A stretch of 64,000 nt of DNA from Candidatus Desulfarcum epimagneticum (GTDB lineage: Bacteria > Desulfobacterota > Desulfobacteria > Desulfobacterales > CR-1). Both the position numbers and the translations under genes were made by a program. Below, in pieces: positions 41,394 to 50,259 of this stretch (within the stretch, counting starts at the first letter, position 1; every line of letters starts with the position of its first letter). The notes beneath the pieces were generated by a model, which did not search any database, was not told where the DNA came from, and saw only the letters and a program-made list of their open reading frames with translations. The stretch lies in the NCBI GenBank assembly GCA_900659855.1, contig CAACVI010000023.1, positions 248,001 through 312,000 on the forward strand, written 5' to 3'.

Positions 41394-41421
41394 TTGACTT
41401 TGTGTCACAAAGTGTTATATT
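41394..41421 (+). promoter_or_regulatory. Promoter with operator before the DUF11 locus
   Basis: TTGACT (41394-41399), 16 bases, TATATT (41416-41421). The spacer is almost filled by a 17-base palindrome, ACTTTGTG-T-CACAAAGT (41397-41413), a plausible repressor site. A second inverted repeat, AAAGTCAAC/GTTGACTTT, overlaps the -35 box. No regulator gene is adjacent. Confidence 0.6.
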
Positions 41422-41432
41422 TTGGGTTATAA

Positions 41433-41459
41433 GCATGCCGCGCGGAATGCTTTTTTTTT
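41433..41459 (+). terminator. Rho-independent terminator, possible attenuator
   Basis: GCATGCCG-CG-CGGAATGC (41433-41450) followed by nine T. It begins only about 12 bases downstream of the -10 box, so a transcript from that promoter would meet it almost at once. Confidence 0.7.
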
Positions 41460-41531
41460 GTCAAAAGCCGGTGACAAGGAGAACGCGGGTGTCTCACATC
41501 ATTGACGCCAAAAATCCGACCCGGCTTTTGA
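41460..41531 (+). promoter_or_regulatory. Leader with 11-base closing inverted repeat
   Basis: TCAAAAGCCGG (41461-41471) and CCGGCTTTTGA (41521-41531) are perfect complements. Between them GGTGTC...GACGCC can form an inner hairpin, and the ribosome site AAGGAG of the leader ORF is inside. No known riboswitch class recognised. Confidence 0.5.
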
Positions 41532-41557
41532 TTCAGAGCGATTGGAGACAAAAGTGA
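41489..41557 (+). CDS. 22-residue upstream ORF coupled to the giant DUF11 gene
   Basis: GTG 41489 follows AAGGAG (41476-41481) by seven bases; the product would be MSHIIDAKNPTRLLIQSDWR plus QK. Its TGA (41555-41557) overlaps the GTG start of the giant gene (41554), so ribosomes ending the short ORF could restart there. No similarity known. Candidate leader peptide; expression unproven. Confidence 0.45.
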   Translation: MSHIIDAKNPTRLLIQSDWRQK

Positions 41558-44500
41558 GAACAGGTCGTCTTTTATGGGTTGTGGCGCTTACTGCGATCAC
41601 CCTCTGTCTTTTTTTTCCTTCAATTTCGATCGCTGATGTGGAATTGACTGTGGGGAAGCCATTGGTGAGTCAGTGTGACCAGGATGTCTATACGGTCACG
41701 GTCACGAATCCTGCGGCATCGAGTCAAAACCTGACGGAAATGGTCATTCAGGCTGATTTGAAAACCCCCCAATTCCTTTTTTCGGATGACTCCACACAAA
41801 TCACGACACCGGCCAATGGCGCTCAAACCGGCGCTGACGCGGATCCCGCTATTTCCGGGAATGTGTTGACATGGGACATTGACGCCTTGTTCGGCGCCGA
41901 TGTGGAACTGGCGCCGGGCCAGCAATTAACCGTTGGTTTTAATGTCACATATACCTGCGCGGCTTCATCCAGTTTGCCGGTGGTCATGTTGGACGGCCAA
42001 CGCCCCAGGGGCGCGCCGATCACCCAGGAAATTGGAAACGGGGTTATCATACTCCTGCCGGGGGCCGTCACGATTTCCACCACACCCGCCACCCAGGTCA
42101 TGACCCTGGAAAAAACACCCGATGATGATATCGCCTCCTGGACCCTGGAGATCAAAAACACAGGTATCGGGAACATTTATCATATTGCCGTATCCGACAC
42201 ACTCGGCGCCGGCCTGGACTATGTCCCGGGCTCAGCCCGGATCAATGCCACGGCGCTGACACCGGCGGATGTGACCGGCGGCGCCATTTCCTGGGACCTG
42301 TCCCAGTTAACGGCGGATCCGGACGGACCCTCGGGTTTGAGCGATTTAGACGGTGACGGCAAGTTTAATGATCTGCCTCCCGGTGAATCGGCGATCATTG
42401 AAAATGTTCAGGCCCAAATCATTTCCTGCGCAGATTTGACCAATGCCGCTGATGTTCAATACGGGTGTCATGGGGCTGAAATCTGTTTCGACACGGCTTC
42501 ACAAGGCAAAACCTCTTCCGGAAGCATTGCGGTGGGTATTGTGGATCCGTCTATTTCCTATACATTCGATCCTGGCGGTTTGCTTCAAAATATCGACTAC
42601 TGCGGCGACTCGGATGATGTCCGAATCGAGATCGCCAATGCCGCGGGCGCCGGGCAGGCCAAAAATTTTCAGTTCAAGGTCGATAAGATGCCGGACGGGT
42701 ATACGATCACCGATATTAAGCCGGCCGGCGTCACCTATGACCCTGCCACCGGTTTTTTTTCCAACATGGGGGATATTGACGGGGGACAGGCGATGACCCT
42801 CACATTTGACGCGACCTGGAACGGCGCGGGCTCCCCATGCGACACAGGGACTTCATCCGCGAGTCTGCTGTTGACCCCGGAATATAGGAATGTCTGCGAT
42901 GAAGTCTTTTTCCCCCCCACGTCCCTGGGCGCCATCTCCTTAGGACCCCGGAATCGGATGGCCATGTCGGTTGAAAAAAGCGGTCCGCCCAGTGTGGAGG
43001 TGGGCGAAACCGATATTCCCTTTACCCTGACGGCGACGGTTTCCGGATTTTCTGAAAATCCCTCGTTTAATTCCGGTCCCGTTTCCATTATCGACACCAT
43101 CCCCACAAATTATACGGTGGCCGACGCGGCCGGGGGCGCGGTTTCCGGGAATCAGATCACTTGGACTCACACCTTTTCGCAGGCCAATCCCACCTTTTCC
43201 AGGACCGTTCTCCTCAATGCCACCACCGATCCATGCGATGCCGGAAAGATCGTCAGCAACATTTTGACGGTTCCCGAAATCACGGTCACCGATTGCCGCG
43301 GATGCGATTATACCATCGGCGGTTCGTCCGGCGGTTTGTCCACAATGACCCATTACATCAACCAGGACGACCCGGACGCGGGCGCGTCATCCATGGATGG
43401 CGCGTCAAAAAGCGTGGCCTATTTGTCGACGCAAAGCGGGGGACAGGGAGAGGCGTGCCGTGATATCCGTTATACCGTCACTTACGATTTATCCACCGAC
43501 GCGTCCAATCACTGGACCGGATTTTCTTTTAAGGAGAGCCTGACCCTTGCGCAATTTTTAAGATCAGTTGACAGCGTCACCTATAACGGCGTCGATTATA
43601 CCGCGCATATATCGACTACCAATAACTCACCCGGTGATTTCGTCGTCGATCTGAGTGGATTGGAAGGCCAGGCCCCGGCGCCCTCCGAGGGTCATGCCCT
43701 GGTCATTGTCTTTACAACCGGCACAGTCAACGCCAGCGTGGGGTCGTCCATTCAATTCTCTCAAATCACGGCGCCCTCATCCCCCTCCGGATGCGCGGAT
43801 CAGGAAAGCTTTCAGCAAGGGGCCGCCGTCTCCATCGGAGAGCAGAGCATGGGGATCAGTGTCAGCGGGCCCCCGCTGATTGAGCATTGCAGTATTCATT
43901 CCCACACCCTTTCTGTTTCCAAAAACGATGGTTTTTTCGCCTATGACCCTAAAATCATCCTCAATATGGATCCGGACAATGACGGAAAACCGAATTTCGG
44001 ATACATCTCGGGGACCACCGCCTTCAGCGGCGCTTTTGTCGATACCGCCGACACATCATTCGGCGCGTTTGAGCCCGCGGTCTCCGGGAATCAATTGATA
44101 TGGGATTTCAGCGCCAAAGGCTCCGGAGATTTTAAAACCGTCTCCGATATCACCGTTCAGCTGCGATTTACCTGTGATGAGCGGGATGCGGACACGGAGG
44201 ATGACGCTTTTTCCGTTAAAATGGATTACAACACTTTTTGCGCCGACAACAACGCCCCGCGGACGAAAAGCGCCGGCGACGAATACAACCCGGACTCCCG
44301 CTTCATTATCAGGCCCGCGCTGTTCCCGTTTCAATCACCGGATCCATTGTACGTCACCAAAGAACCGGAGCCATGGGCATTGAATATCACCAACGGCGGG
44401 GACGGCGCCGCATACAATGTGGCCATGGTCACCACGGTGGGCGCGGATATTGTCTTTGACAGCGCCGACATTCCCTGGGCCGACAAGACCGGCCAGGTGT

Positions 44501-47500
44501 ATACGTGGCGCTTTCAACTGGCCGCGGACCCGGATGGACCCGGGGGACTGGACGATCTTGACAACGATGGGTTTTATGATGATCTGGCTCCGGCCGAGAC
44601 GGTGTCAGTGAATGTGAACACGTCATTTATCTCCTGCGATCAATTGGGGGTGGTGATCGCCGGTTATTCAAGCTGCGATGTGGCGGGCTCCAACCCATTG
44701 ACCGACCAGTGGAATCAAACCGCGTATTGTGAGGGGTCAACGCCGTTTAACGCGGTCGCTGTGATGGCGCCCCCCCATGTCACAGCCAGCAATGCCTTTG
44801 GCGGCAACCTGGCGTTATGCGCGGAACAAGAGGTTCTTCTCACCGTTAAAAACACCGGATTGAGCCGTGTGTACAAGGTCAAAGCCAAACAATCGCTTCC
44901 GGATACCGGGGTGAGCTATGTCACCGGCTCCTCGCTTTACGATCTCGACGCTGACGCGGACGGCGCCTTTGAGTCCACGGACAACCCCCTGGGGGATCCG
45001 GTGTCGGGAGACGGCGCATCCGGCAATCCCTATATCTGGAATGAGGGGCAAATCGCGCTCTTTGACGACATGCCCCCCGGGGCCAAGGTCCGAATCAAAT
45101 ATCGTGTCAAGGCAAATTGTGATTCGGTCAACAGCGACTTGCTTTTCGGCGCCCAGGCTGAATGGCAAACCGCGTGTGATTTAGGGGAATCGACATCGAT
45201 GATTGCCGCGCCGATCACCCTGTCTGAAATGAATGTGGAGGTGGTCAAGGAGGCCAGAAACATCAATACCGGCGGGGCGCTGACCACACAGGGCGTGTAT
45301 GGGGCCAATGGGGATGTGATTGAATACCGGGCCACCTTAAACAGCGACGGCCAGATTGCCGCCGAGAACATCCGGTTGAGCGATATCCTTCCGGATAATG
45401 TCCTGGATTTGTCCACGTTGACCTTTATCCAGAATCCCGCCGATTCAGGGACGGGAAGCGCCGCGGACCCTTTGGTCTGGAATCCTTCCAACGTGGGCAA
45501 GGCGGACGGCTCTGATGACGGCAGGTTGAATCCGAACAGCTCCTTTACGACTGTTTTTCGGGTCACGGTGGATCAATGCGGGGCCGGAACCGGAACCGGA
45601 ACGGTCTCTTACGGATGCAATGCGCCGGGGGAATGCGTGGTGGGAGCCCCGAAGGAAGCCTCGCATCAGCTGGTGGTGACGCCCGATTTGGACACCCCGG
45701 CGTTATCGGTGACCGGGAGCGCGGGCGCCGGGGCGTTGACAACCCGCGGGCGGATGGAAATCCGGATTAAAAACAACGGCGGCGCGGCCCGAAACCTGAC
45801 GGTCACCGACACCCTGCCCACAGGATTTGTCATCGATCCATCGATCCCGGCGACTGTGACGAACACCGACACCGGGGCCGGCGCTGTCGACACCGTCACC
45901 GTGGGGGGCGCGTCCGCGGTTCCGACGCTCACCCTGACCAGCTCGACCGGGTCCGGGCCCCAAACCCATCTGCTCCGCCACGGCCACACCGCGACCGTGG
46001 CGCTTCATGTGGTCCAGGGCGCTCATTTTGACACCATGGAAAACCCGGACGATACCCAGGAAACCGTGGCCGACGGTCTGGATCCGGCGGTCCCGGCAAA
46101 TGGCGTCAACGCGGTTTCGGTGGCGTTTGAAGACACCTGCGGCGCCCCCCAGACGCCTGAGACCCAATCGATCCCGGCGCAGCCCCAGACACCCGATCTG
46201 GACATCGTGATTCTGGATCCGTCGGCGCGCATTGTGGATGTGGGTGAAAATGAGTCTTTCCAGGCTCAAGTTGAAAACCGGGGGGAATCCACAGCCCAAA
46301 ACGCTCTGCTCACCGTCACCATCGGCGACGGATGGTCCGGCGCGCTTCCCGTCGGCTGCTCCGGCGCCATACCCGGAACAGTCGCCTGCGCCCTGCCCGA
46401 TATCGATCCCGGCGCCGATCAGACCATCCCCTTCAATCTGACCGTGGACAATGATCAAAATCCCCTGACGTTTCACGCGCGGGTGGACGGCAATATCGTC
46501 AACGGCGCTGATGCGGACACCGGCGACAACTACAGCCTTGACACACATCGCGTCCGGGTGATCGGCTATTCTCTGACCAAAAATCTTCAGTCCTGCTCCG
46601 AGGCGGACAGCGCCGATCCCACGGTCTGGGTCGGGGAGGATTGTGTGTTTCGGGTGGAGGCCAAATGGTTCGGCGGCGGTGACGACACCATCAGCGGCGC
46701 GGTGGTGACAGACACCCTGCCCCCCGGCCAGGGGTATGTCAGCCACACCCTGGCGACAGGGGGCGGTTTTATTGCCGGCGCGCTGGATGGCGCCTCTCCC
46801 GCGCCGGTCGCCTCCGGCGTCCTGACATGGGAGGCTCCCGATTTCAACAACATCGCAGGGCATCAGACATTCCGGGCGGATGTGGTCGTCCGGACTCTGA
46901 ATGAGCCGGTGAACAGTGACGCCGCGCCGGTGGACCACGGAACAGCGCTGACCGACAGCGTTGACGGTTCTTTTTCATTTCAAGGCGTGTCTTTTAACAG
47001 CGGAACCAACGGTTTCCCGGCTCTTTCCGGGCGTGAGCGGACGATCACCGTATCGACGCCCGATATCTCCATTGACAAACAGGTGCGGAATGTGACCCAG
47101 GCCGGGTCGTTTGCCGAAACCGCCGAAGGGGACGCGGGGGATATGTTCGAATACCGTCTGGTGGTGTCCAACGGCGCCGGGCGGGCGGCGGCCTACAACC
47201 TGGCGCTCACCGAAACCCTTCCGGCCAAGATGAATCTTCAGACGTTTGCCTCAGACGGCATCGACAACGATCAGGACGGCGCCGTCGATGAAGGCGGCGG
47301 GGGGGAAGGGAACGATAACGGCGGCGGCTCCGGGCAGAGTCTTCGTTTTGATGACAGCCATAATTCGGCCCTGGCCAGACTCGACCCCGGCGCGTCGGCG
47401 ACCCTGCTGTATCGCGCGACGGCCGATGGCACGGTTTTGCATCAGGAGGTCATCGTCAATACCGCCCAGGTGACGGCGGACACCCTTTCGGGAGTATCCG

Positions 47501-50259
47501 GGGGACAAAACGCGCCCCAGGGGGCGCCCGGCTCCGGCTCCGGCGCCCGGGTCTACACCGCCTCCGACGGGGCCACGGTGAATATTGATTCGATTCTGCT
47601 GACCGCCACATCCAAAGCGATCACGGCGACCTCTCATACGCCGCTGGGGGGAGCCGCGCCGTACGCGGGGATCCAGAATGTGGTGATCGGCGAGGAGATC
47701 CGTTACCGGCTGCGGTTTGTGGTGAGCCCGTCCACCATGAACAACTGGACCATCACCGACACCCTCCCGGCCGGCGTCATGCTGATCCAGGCGGACCCCA
47801 TCATTCTTCCCGCGGGTTTTTCACCCGGCGGAACCATAACGCCCGCTATCAGCGGGGACAATCGAACGGTGACCTGGGATATGGGGAGTCAGGCGCTTTC
47901 CGGGGCATCCACGGATCAGGCCATCACCGCTGAATTCACAGCGCGGATTGAAAACCTTGCCGCCAATCAAGCCGGCGTGAGTCTAACCAACGCAGACGCT
48001 AAAACCCGCCATGACGATGTCGACACCCTGTTTGACGATATCACGGTGTCCGTGCTGGAACCGCAAATGACGCTGGACAAAGCCGGGCGCAATATCACCC
48101 GAAATGACCCTGATTTTTCAGGGTTGAGCCGCCCGGATGCCGGTGATATCCTGGAATACCGCATCACCATCGAAAACGGGGGCGCCCATGCCGCCACAGG
48201 TCATGATGTTCATATTCAGGATACGCTGCCCGCCCATCTCACGTATCTGTCAACCACGAGCGCCAAACTGAACGGCTCCGATATCCCGGGATTTAATCCG
48301 GTTCCGGCCGGCGCGCCTGACGGCCCCCTGGTCTGGGGACGGGGAAATGGAGACGAGACTGTGGATATTCCGCCGGGCGGGGCGTTTGTTTTGATCTATC
48401 AGGCGCGGGTGAAAGACAGTGTCACCCCGGCCTTGTCCATTGACAACAGGGTTGATGTCGATTGGACGTCCCTTGACGGGGCGGATGCCCGGGAACGGAA
48501 CGGCGACGGCGGGGTGAATGACTACGCGGCCGGCGCATCGGCGCCCATCGCTGTTTTGAACAGCCATGCCATGGAAAAGGTGAAGACCTTTGACGGATTT
48601 AACACCAGTGACGCGTGGGTGCGGGTGGGGGATAAAATCACCTATGAGATTCGCTTCACCCTGCAGGAGGCTGTGACCGAAAATGTGGTGGTGACCGACA
48701 CATTGCCGTCGGATTTGACATTTTTAAGGACCGTGTCGATCGCCGGAGACACCACCGCGCCTTATGCGCCGGCCGCCCCGGTTTCATATACCCCCCTGAC
48801 CGACGCCGACACCCCGGCGCCCGGCTCCACCGGGAATTTGACCTGGGATTTCGGCCGGATCGAAAACCCCGGGAACAATACCGGAACAGATATGATTGTC
48901 ATTGTTTACGAGGCCCAGGTGACAGACGTCACCGCGGTGTCCCATGAGCCATTACAGCGCGAGTTAATCAATACCGCCCGTGTGGACTACAAGTTGTGGG
49001 ACGGCTCCGACGCGTCGGCTTTGACCAGCGCCGGTCAAGTCACTCTGGCGCAGCCCCGGTTATCGGTGTCAAAGACTTTGCAGACCGGACAATCGGAGGT
49101 GGTGGGTGGCGGAGACGCCGTCAATTTTCGTATTACCGCGACCAACACCGGCCAGGGACCGGCATACAACATTCACATCCGGGATGAGCTGCCCCCGGAA
49201 ATGAGAAGCGCCACGCCCGCGACGCAATCGGTTCTGTTAAACGGCGCGCCGGCCACCCTGGCTCCACCCTTGTATGACGCCGACTCCGGGACGCTGATCT
49301 GGATATTGACGGACACGCAGTCTCTTTTGCCGGGGCAGGACCTGGTCATCGATTTCCAGGCCTTTGTCAACACGGGGGTCGCCGACGGTCTGACGCTGGA
49401 AAATCAGGCGTTGGCGGACGCCTATTTTTCCAAACCGTCTTCGGACATGGATCACCGCAGACAATACGGCGCCACCCCGGTTTCCCGGCGGGATCTGCAC
49501 ACCCTGGGAACGCTTCTGACGCCGAACCATGAAAAAACCGTTCAGGCCGGCGCTTCCCTGGTGTATCCCCATGAAATTGATTTGAAATTGGGTGGCTTGA
49601 CCGGCGAGCTGGATATCAGCGCGCCCAGCTCCCAGGGGATGGAATGGGCGATCTACCAGGACAGCAATGATAACGGAGAGCTGGATTCCAGTGACGCCCC
49701 ATGGGTCAACGGCGCTTCGGTCAATACCGGCAGACTTCGGTTTTTCCTTAAAGGGGTGGTCCCGACCAATGCCTCTGACGGTTGGCTTGATGTCACCCGG
49801 GTCGAGGCGAGCGTCACCGCGGGCGGGGTCACACAAACCGATACGGTTTCCGATGTCACGCGCGTCGCCGCTCCGGATGCCGGCGTCATCGCAGCGTATA
49901 AGAAAGCCGCTGTTGACCGGGACTGCGATCAGAGTCTGGCGGATGAAAGCGTGGATGATCGCGCCTTTTCCGTTTTTAAAGAGCTTGACGCCGGTCATTG
50001 TGTGGTCTATCGAATTCGATTCGTGAATGTGGGCTCCGGCACGGTGACGAACATCAAGGTGCATGATCAGACCCCGGCTTTCACGGTTTATGTGGGCGGC
50101 AGCGCCGACTATGGAACCACACCGTTCGGACTGACGAAGGCCGGGATTACGGAACAACCGGCGGACGGCGGCGCCGGACAAATCGTGTGGACCTATAGCG
50201 GCGGGCTGGCCGCGGGAGAAGAAGGGAGCGTGACCTATGAAGTTCGATCCGCGCCATAA
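41554..50259 (+). CDS. Giant secreted DUF11-repeat protein, about 2901 residues
   Basis: Start at GTG 41554, preceded by GGAG (41543-41546); a TTG four codons earlier overlaps that site. A signal peptide (LLWVVALTAITLCLFFPSISIA) leads into a chain of about a dozen DUF11/TIGR01451 Ig-like modules, each with a strand such as DTLGAGLDYVPGS, DTLPTGFVIDPS, DTLPAHLTYLSTTS or DTLPSDLTFLRTV. Calcium-type loops occur (DLDGDGKFNDLPPGE, DLDNDGFYDDLAPAE). Cysteines are regular in the first third. It ends with a Cys-paired module shared with the next genes (CDQSLADES...GHCVVYRIRF). Probably a long surface fibre or coat protein; first and largest gene of the locus. Confidence 0.9.
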   Translation: MRTGRLLWVVALTAITLCLFFPSISIADVELTVGKPLVSQCDQDVYTVTVTNPAASSQNLTEMVIQADLKTPQFLFSDDSTQITTPANGAQTGADADPAISGNVLTWDIDALFGADVELAPGQQLTVGFNVTYTCAASSSLPVVMLDGQRPRGAPITQEIGNGVIILLPGAVTISTTPATQVMTLEKTPDDDIASWTLEIKNTGIGNIYHIAVSDTLGAGLDYVPGSARINATALTPADVTGGAISWDLSQLTADPDGPSGLSDLDGDGKFNDLPPGESAIIENVQAQIISCADLTNAADVQYGCHGAEICFDTASQGKTSSGSIAVGIVDPSISYTFDPGGLLQNIDYCGDSDDVRIEIANAAGAGQAKNFQFKVDKMPDGYTITDIKPAGVTYDPATGFFSNMGDIDGGQAMTLTFDATWNGAGSPCDTGTSSASLLLTPEYRNVCDEVFFPPTSLGAISLGPRNRMAMSVEKSGPPSVEVGETDIPFTLTATVSGFSENPSFNSGPVSIIDTIPTNYTVADAAGGAVSGNQITWTHTFSQANPTFSRTVLLNATTDPCDAGKIVSNILTVPEITVTDCRGCDYTIGGSSGGLSTMTHYINQDDPDAGASSMDGASKSVAYLSTQSGGQGEACRDIRYTVTYDLSTDASNHWTGFSFKESLTLAQFLRSVDSVTYNGVDYTAHISTTNNSPGDFVVDLSGLEGQAPAPSEGHALVIVFTTGTVNASVGSSIQFSQITAPSSPSGCADQESFQQGAAVSIGEQSMGISVSGPPLIEHCSIHSHTLSVSKNDGFFAYDPKIILNMDPDNDGKPNFGYISGTTAFSGAFVDTADTSFGAFEPAVSGNQLIWDFSAKGSGDFKTVSDITVQLRFTCDERDADTEDDAFSVKMDYNTFCADNNAPRTKSAGDEYNPDSRFIIRPALFPFQSPDPLYVTKEPEPWALNITNGGDGAAYNVAMVTTVGADIVFDSADIPWADKTGQVYTWRFQLAADPDGPGGLDDLDNDGFYDDLAPAETVSVNVNTSFISCDQLGVVIAGYSSCDVAGSNPLTDQWNQTAYCEGSTPFNAVAVMAPPHVTASNAFGGNLALCAEQEVLLTVKNTGLSRVYKVKAKQSLPDTGVSYVTGSSLYDLDADADGAFESTDNPLGDPVSGDGASGNPYIWNEGQIALFDDMPPGAKVRIKYRVKANCDSVNSDLLFGAQAEWQTACDLGESTSMIAAPITLSEMNVEVVKEARNINTGGALTTQGVYGANGDVIEYRATLNSDGQIAAENIRLSDILPDNVLDLSTLTFIQNPADSGTGSAADPLVWNPSNVGKADGSDDGRLNPNSSFTTVFRVTVDQCGAGTGTGTVSYGCNAPGECVVGAPKEASHQLVVTPDLDTPALSVTGSAGAGALTTRGRMEIRIKNNGGAARNLTVTDTLPTGFVIDPSIPATVTNTDTGAGAVDTVTVGGASAVPTLTLTSSTGSGPQTHLLRHGHTATVALHVVQGAHFDTMENPDDTQETVADGLDPAVPANGVNAVSVAFEDTCGAPQTPETQSIPAQPQTPDLDIVILDPSARIVDVGENESFQAQVENRGESTAQNALLTVTIGDGWSGALPVGCSGAIPGTVACALPDIDPGADQTIPFNLTVDNDQNPLTFHARVDGNIVNGADADTGDNYSLDTHRVRVIGYSLTKNLQSCSEADSADPTVWVGEDCVFRVEAKWFGGGDDTISGAVVTDTLPPGQGYVSHTLATGGGFIAGALDGASPAPVASGVLTWEAPDFNNIAGHQTFRADVVVRTLNEPVNSDAAPVDHGTALTDSVDGSFSFQGVSFNSGTNGFPALSGRERTITVSTPDISIDKQVRNVTQAGSFAETAEGDAGDMFEYRLVVSNGAGRAAAYNLALTETLPAKMNLQTFASDGIDNDQDGAVDEGGGGEGNDNGGGSGQSLRFDDSHNSALARLDPGASATLLYRATADGTVLHQEVIVNTAQVTADTLSGVSGGQNAPQGAPGSGSGARVYTASDGATVNIDSILLTATSKAITATSHTPLGGAAPYAGIQNVVIGEEIRYRLRFVVSPSTMNNWTITDTLPAGVMLIQADPIILPAGFSPGGTITPAISGDNRTVTWDMGSQALSGASTDQAITAEFTARIENLAANQAGVSLTNADAKTRHDDVDTLFDDITVSVLEPQMTLDKAGRNITRNDPDFSGLSRPDAGDILEYRITIENGGAHAATGHDVHIQDTLPAHLTYLSTTSAKLNGSDIPGFNPVPAGAPDGPLVWGRGNGDETVDIPPGGAFVLIYQARVKDSVTPALSIDNRVDVDWTSLDGADARERNGDGGVNDYAAGASAPIAVLNSHAMEKVKTFDGFNTSDAWVRVGDKITYEIRFTLQEAVTENVVVTDTLPSDLTFLRTVSIAGDTTAPYAPAAPVSYTPLTDADTPAPGSTGNLTWDFGRIENPGNNTGTDMIVIVYEAQVTDVTAVSHEPLQRELINTARVDYKLWDGSDASALTSAGQVTLAQPRLSVSKTLQTGQSEVVGGGDAVNFRITATNTGQGPAYNIHIRDELPPEMRSATPATQSVLLNGAPATLAPPLYDADSGTLIWILTDTQSLLPGQDLVIDFQAFVNTGVADGLTLENQALADAYFSKPSSDMDHRRQYGATPVSRRDLHTLGTLLTPNHEKTVQAGASLVYPHEIDLKLGGLTGELDISAPSSQGMEWAIYQDSNDNGELDSSDAPWVNGASVNTGRLRFFLKGVVPTNASDGWLDVTRVEASVTAGGVTQTDTVSDVTRVAAPDAGVIAAYKKAAVDRDCDQSLADESVDDRAFSVFKELDAGHCVVYRIRFVNVGSGTVTNIKVHDQTPAFTVYVGGSADYGTTPFGLTKAGITEQPADGGAGQIVWTYSGGLAAGEEGSVTYEVRSAP

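Larger units (their letters stand above)
40967..41488. other. Intergenic region between GcvH-like and DUF11 loci
   Basis: AT-rich and without genes longer than the small leader ORF that follows. It holds, in order, a minus-strand -24/-12 promoter (41043-41058), a plus-strand hairpin with T tract (41247-41293), an inverted repeat AAAGTCAAC/GTTGACTTT (41357-41365 and 41393-41401), a sigma-70-type promoter (41394-41421) with palindrome, and a terminator (41433-41459). Confidence 0.6.
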
